This document shows, one piece after another, positions 25,797 to 34,040 of a DNA stretch of 64,000 nucleotides; within the stretch, counting starts at the first letter, position 1; every line of letters starts with the position of its first letter. A program made the translations under genes and the position numbers. The notes beneath the pieces are model-generated. The model saw only the letters and a list, made by a program, of their open reading frames with translations. It did no database searches and was not told the DNA's origin. The stretch covers positions 434,001-498,000 of the forward strand of contig CAVZLR010000001.1 in assembly GCA_963776205.1 (NCBI GenBank), given 5' to 3'. Source of the stretch: UBA4459 sp963776205 (GTDB lineage: Bacteria; Bacteroidota; Bacteroidia; Bacteroidales; F082).

Positions 25797-27607
25797 TTGC
25801 CTACTTCGGTGAAAGAAGTAGAAGAAAGGGGATGGGAAGAATTGGATGTTATCTTATTTACCGGTGATGCTTACGTTGATCATCCTTCATTTGGTGCCGC
25901 AGTAATTGGCCGGGTGCTGGAAGCTGAAGGCTTAAAAGTTGCCATAGTTCCACAGCCGAACTGGACAGACGATTTACGCGATTTTAAAAAACTGGGAGCA
26001 CCCCAGACTCTTTTTTGCTGTAACCGGCGGAAATATGGATTCGATGGTAAACCATTATACCGCTGGTAAACGAAAGCGTTCTACTGATGCATACACTCCC
26101 GGTGGGAAAGCAGGCCACCGTCCTGATTATGCTACAGTTGTTTATTCAAAAATCATTAAAAAACTTTACCCGGACATTCCTTTGGTAATTGGTGGGATTG
26201 AAGCCTCATTGCGGCGTGTAACACACTACGATTATTGGTCGGATAAGCTCATGCCATCAATTTTAATCGACTCAGGTGCCGACTTGCTTTTTTACGGTAT
26301 GGGTGAAAAGTCCATTGTTGATTTTGCAAGGCTGGTACAAAAGGGAGTTCCTACAAAAAGTCTGACAACTTTACCTCAAACTTCATTTTTAGTTGACAAG
26401 GATGAAAAGTATGCCACCAAGAAAAAATTGGTATGAATTTAAATTGGCATCACACGAAGATTGTTTAGATGACAGAAAAACATTTGCACGAAACTTCAGG
26501 TATATAGAGGAAGAATCGAATAAAATGGAGGCAAATAAACTGTCACAAATTGTTGGAAACAAAAAAATAGTTGTAAACCCTCCCTGGCCAACATTTAATG
26601 AAAAGGAAATCGATAAACTATATGATTTACCTTTTACACGATTGCCACACCCACGTTACAATAAAAAGGAAGTAATTCCTGCTTACGAAATGATCAGGCA
26701 CTCGATAAATATCCATCGGGGATGTTTTGGAGGATGTACGTTTTGTACTATCTCGGCGCACCAGGGAAAATTTATTGCAAGCCGGTCAGAAAAATCAGTT
26801 TTGAAAGAGGTAGAGAAAGTCACCGAAATGCCTGATTTCAAAGGCTACATTTCTGATTTGGGTGGCCCTTCAGCAAATATGTACAAAATGAAGGGCATAT
26901 ATGAACAATTATGCCGAAAGTGTAAACGTCCGTCCTGCATTTTTCCATCAATTTGCTCCAACCTTGACACCAGCCACAAGCCCATGCTCGATTTATACAA
27001 GAAAGTACGGGATAACCCAAAGGTTAAAAAGGCGTTTATTGGTAGTGGAATCCGCTACGATATGATTCTCGATAAAACCGGACAAGAGGAAACTGATAAG
27101 CACAATAAACAGTATTTGCGTGAGGTGATCAAGCACCATGTTTCCGGACGTTTAAAGGTTGCTCCTGAGCATTCATCGGATGATGTTTTGAAGTTTATGC
27201 GTAAGCCTTCTTTTAAACTTTTTGAAGATCTTAATAAAGAATTCAAGAAAATAAACAAAGAGGAAAAGTTAAACCAGCAACTGATTCCGTATTTTATTTC
27301 CAGTCATCCCGGGAGTAAATCTGAAGACATGGCAGATCTTGCCATACAAACAAAAGACATGGATTTTAAACTGGAGCAGGTACAGGATTTCACACCTACC
27401 CCCATGACACTGGCAACAGTCGTTTATTATTCCGGTTATCATCCGTACACCCTCGAAAAAATTTATACCGCACGAAGCAAAAATGCAAAAGAAAACCAAC
27501 GCAAGTTTTTCTTTTGGTATAAAAATGAGTTTAAATCTTCGATTGTCCAGGATTTAAAATCCAAAGGACGGGTTGACCTGATCAACAAGCTTTACAAGCC
27601 AAAGTAA
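25797..27607 (+). pseudogene. ygiQ: YgiQ-family radical SAM protein, frameshifted
   Basis: Three consecutive frames together encode one YgiQ-type protein of about 600 residues: SVKEVEERGWEELDVILFTG, HYTAGKRKRSTDAYTPGGKA, and the radical SAM cluster HRGCFGGCTFCTISAHQGK. Frame 1 breaks at the C run 26001-26004 and frame 2 at the A run 26422-26427; removing one base at each restores the family sequence through FFAVTGGNMDS and KKNWYEFKLASHEDC. The N-terminus is also abnormal: the expected WLPTS start reads TGG-TTG-CCT with no in-frame ATG before an upstream stop, which one extra A at 25790-25793 would explain. All changes are single-base gains in homopolymers, so sequencing error or recent decay are both possible. 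Confidence 0.85.
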
Positions 27608-27992
27608 ACCCACATTTTATGAATTTTAAGCTTATGGATTAGCACACCATTACGAGACCTTACCAAGAAAGATCTTCCTCGTAGTAAATGGCGCCACCAA
27701 ACCGAAAAAGAAGTGATTTTACTTAAGCGAATTACATAAGCAGGTTGTAGCCTGAATCCATTTATTGATAGAATAGCAGATTCTGTTTACAAGACAACGT
27801 TCTTTATTGATTTTAGTTTTTCGGCTGCTTCAGCGTAATTACTTTTGCCCCGTAGATATTGGCACATTGTGGAATCGATAAACTTTAAGCGTTAAATTTT
27901 GTTAATCCTTGTTAAAAAGTCCATCATCACCTAAATATGTAAGAAAGTAAATGTGTTTTTTACCATCTTTGCAAACTTTTTCGAATACTAAC
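27608..27992. other. Intergenic region with possible coding fragments
   Basis: 385 bp without an intact gene. Plus strand around 27650-27740 reads, without stops, a peptide containing KKDLPRSKWRHQTEKEV; minus strand 27787-27867 reads a 26-codon peptide with KSNYAEAAEKLKSIKN. Both look more protein-like than random intergenic DNA but I cannot assign a family. They may be leftovers of deleted genes. Confidence 0.3.
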
Positions 27993-30515
27993 ATGAGAAA
28001 AATATTCATCATATTCATTGCGTTTTGCTTTATTGTATTCCAAGGTTTTGCCGAAGGTGAAGGTGTAGTGCCCAAAGGAAAAATAAAAGGTGCTGTAATC
28101 GATGCAAAATCAAAAGAACCATTGGAATATGCAACTGTTGCCCTATACAGTGCATCTGAAAATACATTAATAAACGGAGCAATTACTGATTATCTGGGGC
28201 ATTTCAAAATTGATAGGCCTGAAAGAGGTATATATTATTTGCTTATTACTTTTATAGGGCTGGAGGAGCAAAAAACAGAAACATTCGAGATAGAGGAGGT
28301 AAATGATAACTTAAACCTTGGTAATTTCTTCCTTACATCATCATCGAAGCAGCTGGGCGAAGTTGAAGTAGTTGGAAAGCGTGCCTCCATTGAATACCGG
28401 ATTGACAAAAAGGTGGTAAATGTCGACAAGCAAATTACAGCTGAAGCCGGTAATGCAGTAGATATTCTGGAAAATGTTCCTTCGGTACAGGTTGATGTTG
28501 AAGGCAATGTATCCTTGAGAGGAAGCACTGGTTTTACTGTGTTAATTGATGGTAAACCAACCATTCTTGATCCCAGCGATGCATTACGTCAAATCCCGTC
28601 AAGCAGCATCGAAAATATTGAAATCATTACCAATCCTTCGGTTAAATATGAACCTGATGGCGCAACAGGTATCATCAATATCGTTACCAAAAAGAACCGT
28701 TTGGATGGTTTAAGCGGCATTGCAAATGCGAATGTGGGAATGTATGGCCAATACGGTGGTGATCTGCAGTTAAGCTACCGCATGAACAAAATTAACTTTA
28801 TCGTTGGTGCCAATTATAATGAGCGGACACATCCCGGAGACGTAATCGGTGAAAGAACCACTGCTTCTGAAGATGGTATATATTATACAAATACAAACGG
28901 AACAGCTGACAGGGTAAGGATTAACGGAGGTTTCAGGGCCGGACTAGAGTACGACATCAGTAAAAATGATTTTATTTCACTATCAGGTCGTTATGGCAAC
29001 TGGAGTATGGATAATAACTCGACGTTAAGATATGATGAATGGAACTCGAATATTACTGATATTGAATCCTACAACAGTATTGAAGAAACAACACGTGGGG
29101 GAGAATACTACAACATAGATGGTGTTTACCAGCATACCTTCAGTAAAAAGATGTCTCCACAAAACGTGGAGAATCCTGATAAAGGTGGAATGGCAAAAGG
29201 ACCAGGTAGCGGAAAGGGACAGAGCATGAAACCCTTAAACCTTCATACCCTAAAAATAGAGGTAAACTATCAAAACAGGTATAACGACGAAAATACAATA
29301 AACGAATTGAGAACACTTTCTGATTCATTGATCGGTGGATCAAAAAGCGTTGAAAAAGGGCCGATGGAAACAACTCGGGTAAATATTGACTATACTCTCC
29401 CCATTGGTAAGCAGGACAAATTCGAAGCCGGATTGCAATTTAGAAACGGAACCACCTCTGATATTACGGAACTTTGGCTATACGATACTGCAACCAGTGA
29501 AATCGTATACATTGATGAATACAACAACTATACTGATTACTATCGAAATATTTATGCAGTTTACTCCCTCTATGCCGGTATGCTTGGCAATTTGGGTTAT
29601 CAGGCTGGTTTAAGAGCTGAATACACCGATCGAAATATTCAGATGACCGGAGAAGATGAGTTTACTATTAACCGATGGGATTACTTTCCCACCGTTCACC
29701 TTTCTTACAATTTGCCGCTAGATCAGCAAATTATGGCAAGTTACTCGCGTCGTATCGACAGGCCCCGCAGTTGGTGGCTCGAACCTTTTATCACCTATCA
29801 GGATCCTTGGAATGTTAGAATGGGTAACCCTAATCTTCAACCTGAATACATTGATTCATATGAAATTGGATACCTGAAAAAATTTAACGAAAATTTCTTC
29901 AGCGTCGAAGGGTATTACCGGGTGACACATAATAAGGTAGAGAGGGTCTCATCGGTATTTACCGAAAATGTATTGATGAGTCGTCCGGAAAACATAGGAG
30001 AAGATTATTCATTGGGAATTGAAGCAATGTTAATGCTAAACGTAACAAAATGGTGGGAGATGCAATTGAGTGGTAACTTTTTTGATTATCGTCTTGATGG
30101 TGAACTGAGTTATATGCTAGGCGATGAAATAATAAAAGAATCAGTAGACCGCAGTTCAACAAATTGGAACACCCGTTTTAACAATACTTTTAATTTGTGG
30201 AAAAATGGACAATTCCAGGTTAACAGCCGATATAACAGCGCTTCGATTACTGCCCAGGGAACAAGATCGGGTTATTTTACAGTAGATGCGGCTTTTAAAG
30301 TCACTTTCCTAAATCGGTCTCTATCAGCCAACGTTCAAGCCAGGGATTTGCTAGGAACTTCACTTAGAGAGAATATTTCGGAAGGACCCGGTTTTAGCAC
30401 CTATAACAAATACGACCCTAAATCACCGGTGTTGATGCTAACTATTTCATACCGTTTCAACAATTTTAAAGCCAGTCGCCGTTCAGCCGATAGTGGAGAA
30501 GAAGAAGGATTTTAG
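27993..30515 (+). CDS. Outer-membrane beta-barrel receptor (TonB-dependent-like, OMP_b-brl_3 type)
   Basis: An 840-residue outer-membrane protein: signal peptide (MRKIFIIFIAFCFIVFQGFA), a carboxypeptidase-regulatory-like domain (GKIKGAVIDAKSKEPLEYATV), a plug domain (VDILENVPSVQVDVEGNVSL, then IENIEIITNPSVKYEP and GIINIVTKK) and a large barrel. The barrel belongs to the group often annotated as outer membrane beta-barrel family protein. A Gly/Lys/Pro-rich loop (KGGMAKGPGSGKGQSMKP) lies near residue 400. Start ATG 27993 is chosen because the signal peptide begins there. No SusD partner is next to it, so it is not a typical polysaccharide-utilisation receptor. Confidence 0.85.
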   Translation: MRKIFIIFIAFCFIVFQGFAEGEGVVPKGKIKGAVIDAKSKEPLEYATVALYSASENTLINGAITDYLGHFKIDRPERGIYYLLITFIGLEEQKTETFEIEEVNDNLNLGNFFLTSSSKQLGEVEVVGKRASIEYRIDKKVVNVDKQITAEAGNAVDILENVPSVQVDVEGNVSLRGSTGFTVLIDGKPTILDPSDALRQIPSSSIENIEIITNPSVKYEPDGATGIINIVTKKNRLDGLSGIANANVGMYGQYGGDLQLSYRMNKINFIVGANYNERTHPGDVIGERTTASEDGIYYTNTNGTADRVRINGGFRAGLEYDISKNDFISLSGRYGNWSMDNNSTLRYDEWNSNITDIESYNSIEETTRGGEYYNIDGVYQHTFSKKMSPQNVENPDKGGMAKGPGSGKGQSMKPLNLHTLKIEVNYQNRYNDENTINELRTLSDSLIGGSKSVEKGPMETTRVNIDYTLPIGKQDKFEAGLQFRNGTTSDITELWLYDTATSEIVYIDEYNNYTDYYRNIYAVYSLYAGMLGNLGYQAGLRAEYTDRNIQMTGEDEFTINRWDYFPTVHLSYNLPLDQQIMASYSRRIDRPRSWWLEPFITYQDPWNVRMGNPNLQPEYIDSYEIGYLKKFNENFFSVEGYYRVTHNKVERVSSVFTENVLMSRPENIGEDYSLGIEAMLMLNVTKWWEMQLSGNFFDYRLDGELSYMLGDEIIKESVDRSSTNWNTRFNNTFNLWKNGQFQVNSRYNSASITAQGTRSGYFTVDAAFKVTFLNRSLSANVQARDLLGTSLRENISEGPGFSTYNKYDPKSPVLMLTISYRFNNFKASRRSADSGEEEGF

Positions 30516-30572
30516 ATTATTGTCACCTCAAAATTTCCTGAATAAATTAAATTTGGATCTTAATTTTTCCAA

Positions 30573-30818
30573 ATGAAACTACACTGGCCTTTTCTCCAAC
30601 TTTTTATACTGTTTTTTGGACAATGTACTGTAAACGAAACTACTTCAACTCCAAAATCTTACAAAATAAATTATTCTGAACTGGCTCTGAATATTGATGG
30701 AAATGTCACAGAGGAGCAATGGAATTATACAATTTGGTCTGATGGCTTTATTGACATTGAAGGTTACCAGAAACCTTCACCAACTTACTTACCATATGCC
30801 ACTAATAGATGTTCATAA
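30573..30818 (+). pseudogene. Truncated CBM9-like lipoprotein, N-terminal part only
   Basis: 81 codons: a lipoprotein signal (LFILFFGQC, Cys19) and the start of a carbohydrate-binding family 9-like domain (LNIDGNVTEEQWNYTIWSD, then FIDIEGYQKPSPTY). In complete relatives this is followed by a T-x-V-K-M-L-W-D segment and some 200-300 more residues. Here the similarity stops after SPTY and the frame closes ten codons later, 31 bases before an orphan tRNA 3' end. The gene therefore appears to have been cut by the event that left the repeat at 30849. Confidence 0.6.
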
Positions 30819-30829
30819 AATGAAGAAAA

Positions 30830-30848
30830 CCACCCCGTTATGGAGTGG
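30830..30848 (-). terminator. Hairpin behind tRNA-tail copy 2
   Basis: CCAC at 30830-30833 pairs with GTGG at 30845-30848, with an inner CC/GG pair, and is followed on the minus strand by TTTT. It abuts the orphan tRNA 3' end. Confidence 0.5.
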
Positions 30849-30869
30849 CTTCTGTGGGCCCACCAGGAC
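30849..30869 (-). repeat. Orphan tRNA 3'-end repeat, copy 2
   Basis: 21 bases identical to the T-arm 3' strand, acceptor 3' strand and six downstream bases of the intact tRNA at 33164-33237 (plus-strand start CTTCTGTGGGCCCACCA, then GGAC). Same orientation as copy 1 and the intact gene. The rest of a tRNA is absent. Confidence 0.8.
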
Positions 30870-31051
30870 CATGTAAAATTTCTATATGTCTGTTTATTAG
30901 TGTCTTAAAAATTATGAAATGAAAAATGACTATATATTTTGACCTAAAATGTTTGTCACTAAAAATATTGAATTTTTCAAAGTGGAAGGAATGTTAAATA
31001 CTGACAATATTAATCTTTTAATTATTAAAAAAACTAAACAAGAAATTGATA

Positions 31052-32185
31052 TTAATGAATAAACTCATTTGCTTTCTGCCTTACCAATTTATAAATCTCA
31101 TGACCTGGGTAAACTATGTTTGAATGTTTGTTGCAGAATATGATAATTCCTCTTTTTGAATCAGGATGAATTTCAGTAACAGTGGCACTACCCTCTATAC
31201 CTCCAGTGTGCCCTCTCCATCCTCCTACAGTTGCTTCCCACATGAGGCATCTTCCGCTAGTAGCACTTTGCAATTTGAGTAATTTCTCAATAGTAGCTTC
31301 TTTTAAAATGCGCTTACCGTCTATCGTACCTTTATTGTTATATGTCATGATAAACCTACTGAGATCATGTACTGATGTTTTTAAACCTCCTGAAGCATAC
31401 AACCGATCATCGAAAGGAGCACGAATGGAATTGTTGTCCTTATATAGTACCGCTAATTCATTTGGATTAAGATCAGAATAATTATAGCTGGTTTTACTCA
31501 TGTTTAATGGAATAAAAATGTATTCCATACAGTATTCTCGAAAGTTTTGTTGCGATATTTGTTCAATTATGTAAGCAAGTACATTGCTACCAATGTTTGA
31601 GTATAACTCAAAAGTACCTGGTGCGGTATTTTTCCATATTCGAGGATTGTAATTTTCTCCAGAAGGGAGAAGGAACTGTGGTACCCATTCACTGGGATAA
31701 GGTGCTTGATCTGGGTCAAATTGTTCCCATAAACCAAGAGCTTCCTGATAAATCTGAGGCCATGCAACTCCAGAAGTATGCATCAGTAGCATTTTAATAG
31801 TAATAGGATTGTCAGGGAAACGAGGATTGCGGAGACTAATCGGAAGGTAATTATTGATATCATCTTCAAGATTTAGTCGGCCTTCTTCTTCCAATTGCAT
31901 AATTGCAGTAGCGATAAATAGTTTAGAAATGGAAGCTATATGATAGATTGTTTCCTCTGTAGCTGTTACTTGATTTTCTATATCGCTCCAGCCATAAGAG
32001 TTTTTCCATACGATTTTATTATCCTTAACTACACACGCTGAAATTGATGGTAAGTCATTTTCCATCATGATTCTTTGAATTTCAGCATCGATATCATGTG
32101 AAACCACTTCCTTATTGCATCCCGTTATGAGAAAGCTTGGTAGAATAAGAATCGTAAGAGCTGTTTGTATTAATCTAAAACTCAT
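31052..32185 (-). CDS. Serine hydrolase lipoprotein (beta-lactamase / class C PBP family)
   Basis: A 377-residue lipoprotein (lipobox LITGCN) with a serine beta-lactamase-like domain: SISK (SxxK) in HIASISKLFIA, YSN (YxN) in FELYSNIGSNVLAY and HTG (KTG equivalent) in WRGHTGGIEG. Such proteins are usually D-alanyl-D-alanine peptidases or esterases, not resistance enzymes. It overlaps the outer-membrane protein gene upstream by 11 bases, so the two form an operon. The surrounding 2.2 kb is more AT-rich than the rest of the window and is bracketed by a tRNA-tail repeat and the tRNA. Confidence 0.86.
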   Translation of the reverse strand: MSFRLIQTALTILILPSFLITGCNKEVVSHDIDAEIQRIMMENDLPSISACVVKDNKIVWKNSYGWSDIENQVTATEETIYHIASISKLFIATAIMQLEEEGRLNLEDDINNYLPISLRNPRFPDNPITIKMLLMHTSGVAWPQIYQEALGLWEQFDPDQAPYPSEWVPQFLLPSGENYNPRIWKNTAPGTFELYSNIGSNVLAYIIEQISQQNFREYCMEYIFIPLNMSKTSYNYSDLNPNELAVLYKDNNSIRAPFDDRLYASGGLKTSVHDLSRFIMTYNNKGTIDGKRILKEATIEKLLKLQSATSGRCLMWEATVGGWRGHTGGIEGSATVTEIHPDSKRGIIIFCNKHSNIVYPGHEIYKLVRQKANEFIH

Positions 32186-32891
32186 ATCCTATTGTAATTA
32201 CAAAACTCGTTGTTTTTATTTTCTGAATATTATTGTATAAGATCGGATCATCCGATACTTGTTTATAAATATCTTTTAATCCAACAAGATTGCTTATATC
32301 TAAAACAAGAAAATTTTCTTTAACCTTAAATTTGAAATCTATTCCAAACAATAATCCTGCATCCCAGTTTTGCACATTCTTAACTTCTGATTTCTTTAGA
32401 TCTGAAGTTGCTGTTTCCACTTTTTTAAATGCATTCAGTTTAAAGGCACCAAATGTCCCCGAATAAAAATCGAATTTGAATCGTTCTTTATTTACAATAG
32501 TAGCGGCTATCGAAACAGGCAATTCCAGGTAATTAATTTTAACACGATACGTAATTTCTTCATATTCATATTGACTAAAGTTGACACCTTTTTGAGTATA
32601 TTCAATACCTGACCGAATTGCAAAACGATTAGCAAATTGCCAATTATAGTAAATACCAATAATGGGGCATACTATTGGTTTCTGATCACCTAATTGTAAC
32701 CACATGATATCATAACCTAAAAAGGGCCTTAAATCTATATCATAACTAAGATTTGGGTCCATGTTTGTATCAGTATAAAATATACTGGCAACATTAACAC
32801 CAGCTCTAACTCCTAATTGAGCTTTTACCTCAATATTTAAAAAAATAAATGGGATTAAGCAGATTATTATTATTGATAGAGGTTTCATCAA
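32175..32891 (-). CDS. Outer-membrane beta-barrel protein (porin family)
   Basis: A 238-residue protein with a signal peptide (MKPLSIIIICLIPFIFLNIEVKA in parts) and OMP_b-brl_2-like strands (QLGVRAGVNVASIF, YLELPVSIAATI, SFVITIGYEF at the aromatic C-terminus). It is cotranscribed with the downstream serine hydrolase (11-base overlap). AT-rich codon use. Function unknown; possibly a structural partner in the outer membrane. Confidence 0.75.
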   Translation of the reverse strand: MMKPLSIIIICLIPFIFLNIEVKAQLGVRAGVNVASIFYTDTNMDPNLSYDIDLRPFLGYDIMWLQLGDQKPIVCPIIGIYYNWQFANRFAIRSGIEYTQKGVNFSQYEYEEITYRVKINYLELPVSIAATIVNKERFKFDFYSGTFGAFKLNAFKKVETATSDLKKSEVKNVQNWDAGLLFGIDFKFKVKENFLVLDISNLVGLKDIYKQVSDDPILYNNIQKIKTTSFVITIGYEF

Positions 32892-33125
32892 ATAGCTTTG
32901 AATTAAAAATAGTCATTGTAAGACTACTAATCAATATTATACTAATTCAAAGGTAACTTTAATTTTAAAAAGCCTTATAATCAGTTTATGTATATCTACA
33001 GGCTATTTTAAATATTTGTCCAAATTAAAGGTTTCTATATCAATCCATTCTCATTTATAACCTTTCATTGACAAATTTGTAAATAGATTAGCAAATTGAG
33101 ATACAATTACTACATTTGAAACGTG

Positions 33126-33157
33126 AAAACCTCACAACCAATACGTTATGAGGTTTT
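33126..33157 (-). terminator. Terminator of the intact tRNA(CAT) gene
   Basis: A perfect 9-bp stem (AAAACCTCA at 33126-33134 with TGAGGTTTT at 33149-33157) just downstream, on the minus strand, of the tRNA. Stem-end T residues supply the T tract. Confidence 0.7.
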
Positions 33158-33163
33158 CTTCTG

Positions 33164-33237
33164 TGGGCCCACCAGGACTTGAACCTGGGACAACCTGATT
33201 ATGAGTCAGGGACTCTAACCAACTGAGCTATAGGCCC
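33164..33237 (-). tRNA. tRNA with CAT anticodon, probably tRNA-Ile2 (lysidine type)
   Basis: A complete cloverleaf of 74 bases: acceptor GGGCCTA/TGGGCCC, D-stem GCTC/GAGT, anticodon stem CCTGA/TCAGG with loop CTCATAA, T-stem CCAGG/CCTGG and discriminator A; CCA is not encoded. The anticodon CAT is read as elongator Met or, after lysidine modification, as Ile. The C4-G69 and C5-G68 pairs are, as I recall, determinants for the lysidine synthetase TilS, favouring Ile2. A tRNA of the initiator type is excluded by the paired first base and the D-arm. The 3' end is duplicated at 25402 and 30849. Confidence 0.9.
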
Positions 33238-33268
33238 CGATTTGAAATACAAATCTCAAATGTGGCTG

Positions 33269-33298
33269 CAAAAATACATATTTGTCAGCAAAAAGCAA
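33269..33298 (-). promoter_or_regulatory. Promoter of the tRNA(CAT) gene
   Basis: On the minus strand TTG, a 19-bp spacer and TATTTTTG, 31 bases upstream of the mature tRNA 5' end. This matches the Bacteroidota promoter consensus. Confidence 0.6.
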
Positions 33299-33386
33299 CA
33301 CAATCAACTGAAATTTTGATTAGCTTGCAGGCATCAAACCAGCAGGACTTTCCTGCAACATTTGAAAGCTGAAAATATTAAATAGG

Positions 33387-34040
33387 ATGAAAGCAAAAAA
33401 CATTAAAACCATTATTTTCGATTTTGGCGGTGTTATTTTAGATATTGATCCCCAGATCACTATCAAAGAATTCCAAAAAATGGGATTTAAAGATGTTGCC
33501 AAAACAAAAAGCAAAGAATTTATTGAAGATATCATCAGAAAATTTGAAAGAGGCATCTATACCCCGGAAGTATTCAGAAAAAAACTCAAGTCTTTCCTTG
33601 ACCTTGACGTGTCTGATCAAAAGTTGGATGATGCTTGGAATGCGCTCATATATGATATTCCTGCCGAGCGTATTAAAATTCTGGAACAGGTAAAGAAAAA
33701 TTATCAGATGTTGCTGCTGAGTAATTCAAATGAAATCCATTATGATTTGTATGTCCGCGACCTGCAACTCAGATTTGGCTATCGTGAATTCGATGAACTT
33801 TTCGACAAAGCTTATTTTTCATTCGATGTGCATTTAAGCAAACCCGATCCGGAAGTATATGAATTTATTATCAACCAACATAACTTGAAACCTTCCCAAA
33901 CCTTATTTATTGACGATAACGAAGAGAATATAGCTGCTGCCTCAAAACTGGGATTAAAAACCTATTTATTAGCCATACCAGAAAGAGTGAGGGATATTTT
34001 TGATAATGGGGTGCTTAAACCAGGCTTGGAAATACTCTAA
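33387..34040 (+). CDS. HAD-family hydrolase (phosphatase-like)
   Basis: A 217-residue haloacid dehalogenase superfamily protein. Motif I is IIFDFGGVILDID (first Asp the nucleophile), motif II LLLSNSNE, motif III Lys in HLSKPDPEVYE and motif IV FIDDNEENI. The FGGVIxD form and length place it with the YihX/epoxide-hydrolase-N-terminal-like sugar-phosphate phosphatases. It ends 4 bases inside the convergent dusB gene. Confidence 0.87.
   Translation: MKAKNIKTIIFDFGGVILDIDPQITIKEFQKMGFKDVAKTKSKEFIEDIIRKFERGIYTPEVFRKKLKSFLDLDVSDQKLDDAWNALIYDIPAERIKILEQVKKNYQMLLLSNSNEIHYDLYVRDLQLRFGYREFDELFDKAYFSFDVHLSKPDPEVYEFIINQHNLKPSQTLFIDDNEENIAAASKLGLKTYLLAIPERVRDIFDNGVLKPGLEIL

Noticed and set aside
25797..27607. 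Three separate small proteins in the ygiQ region
   Set aside because: The three frames are consecutive parts of one YgiQ-type protein; splitting them would create false genes. Programmed frameshifting is also unlikely because two or three shifts of +1 in plain homopolymers would be needed.
30949..31062. A 37-codon open frame on the plus strand
   Set aside because: AT-rich, overlaps the end of the serine hydrolase gene, and the peptide has no recognisable features.
33111..33118. TACATTTG on the plus strand as a promoter of the HAD gene
   Set aside because: It is about 270 bases before the gene, with the antisense tRNA in between and no -33 element at the right distance.
25402..33237. An active integrative element with its own integrase
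   Set aside because: No integrase, recombinase, relaxase or transposase reading frame exists between the repeats; only a remnant explanation is possible.
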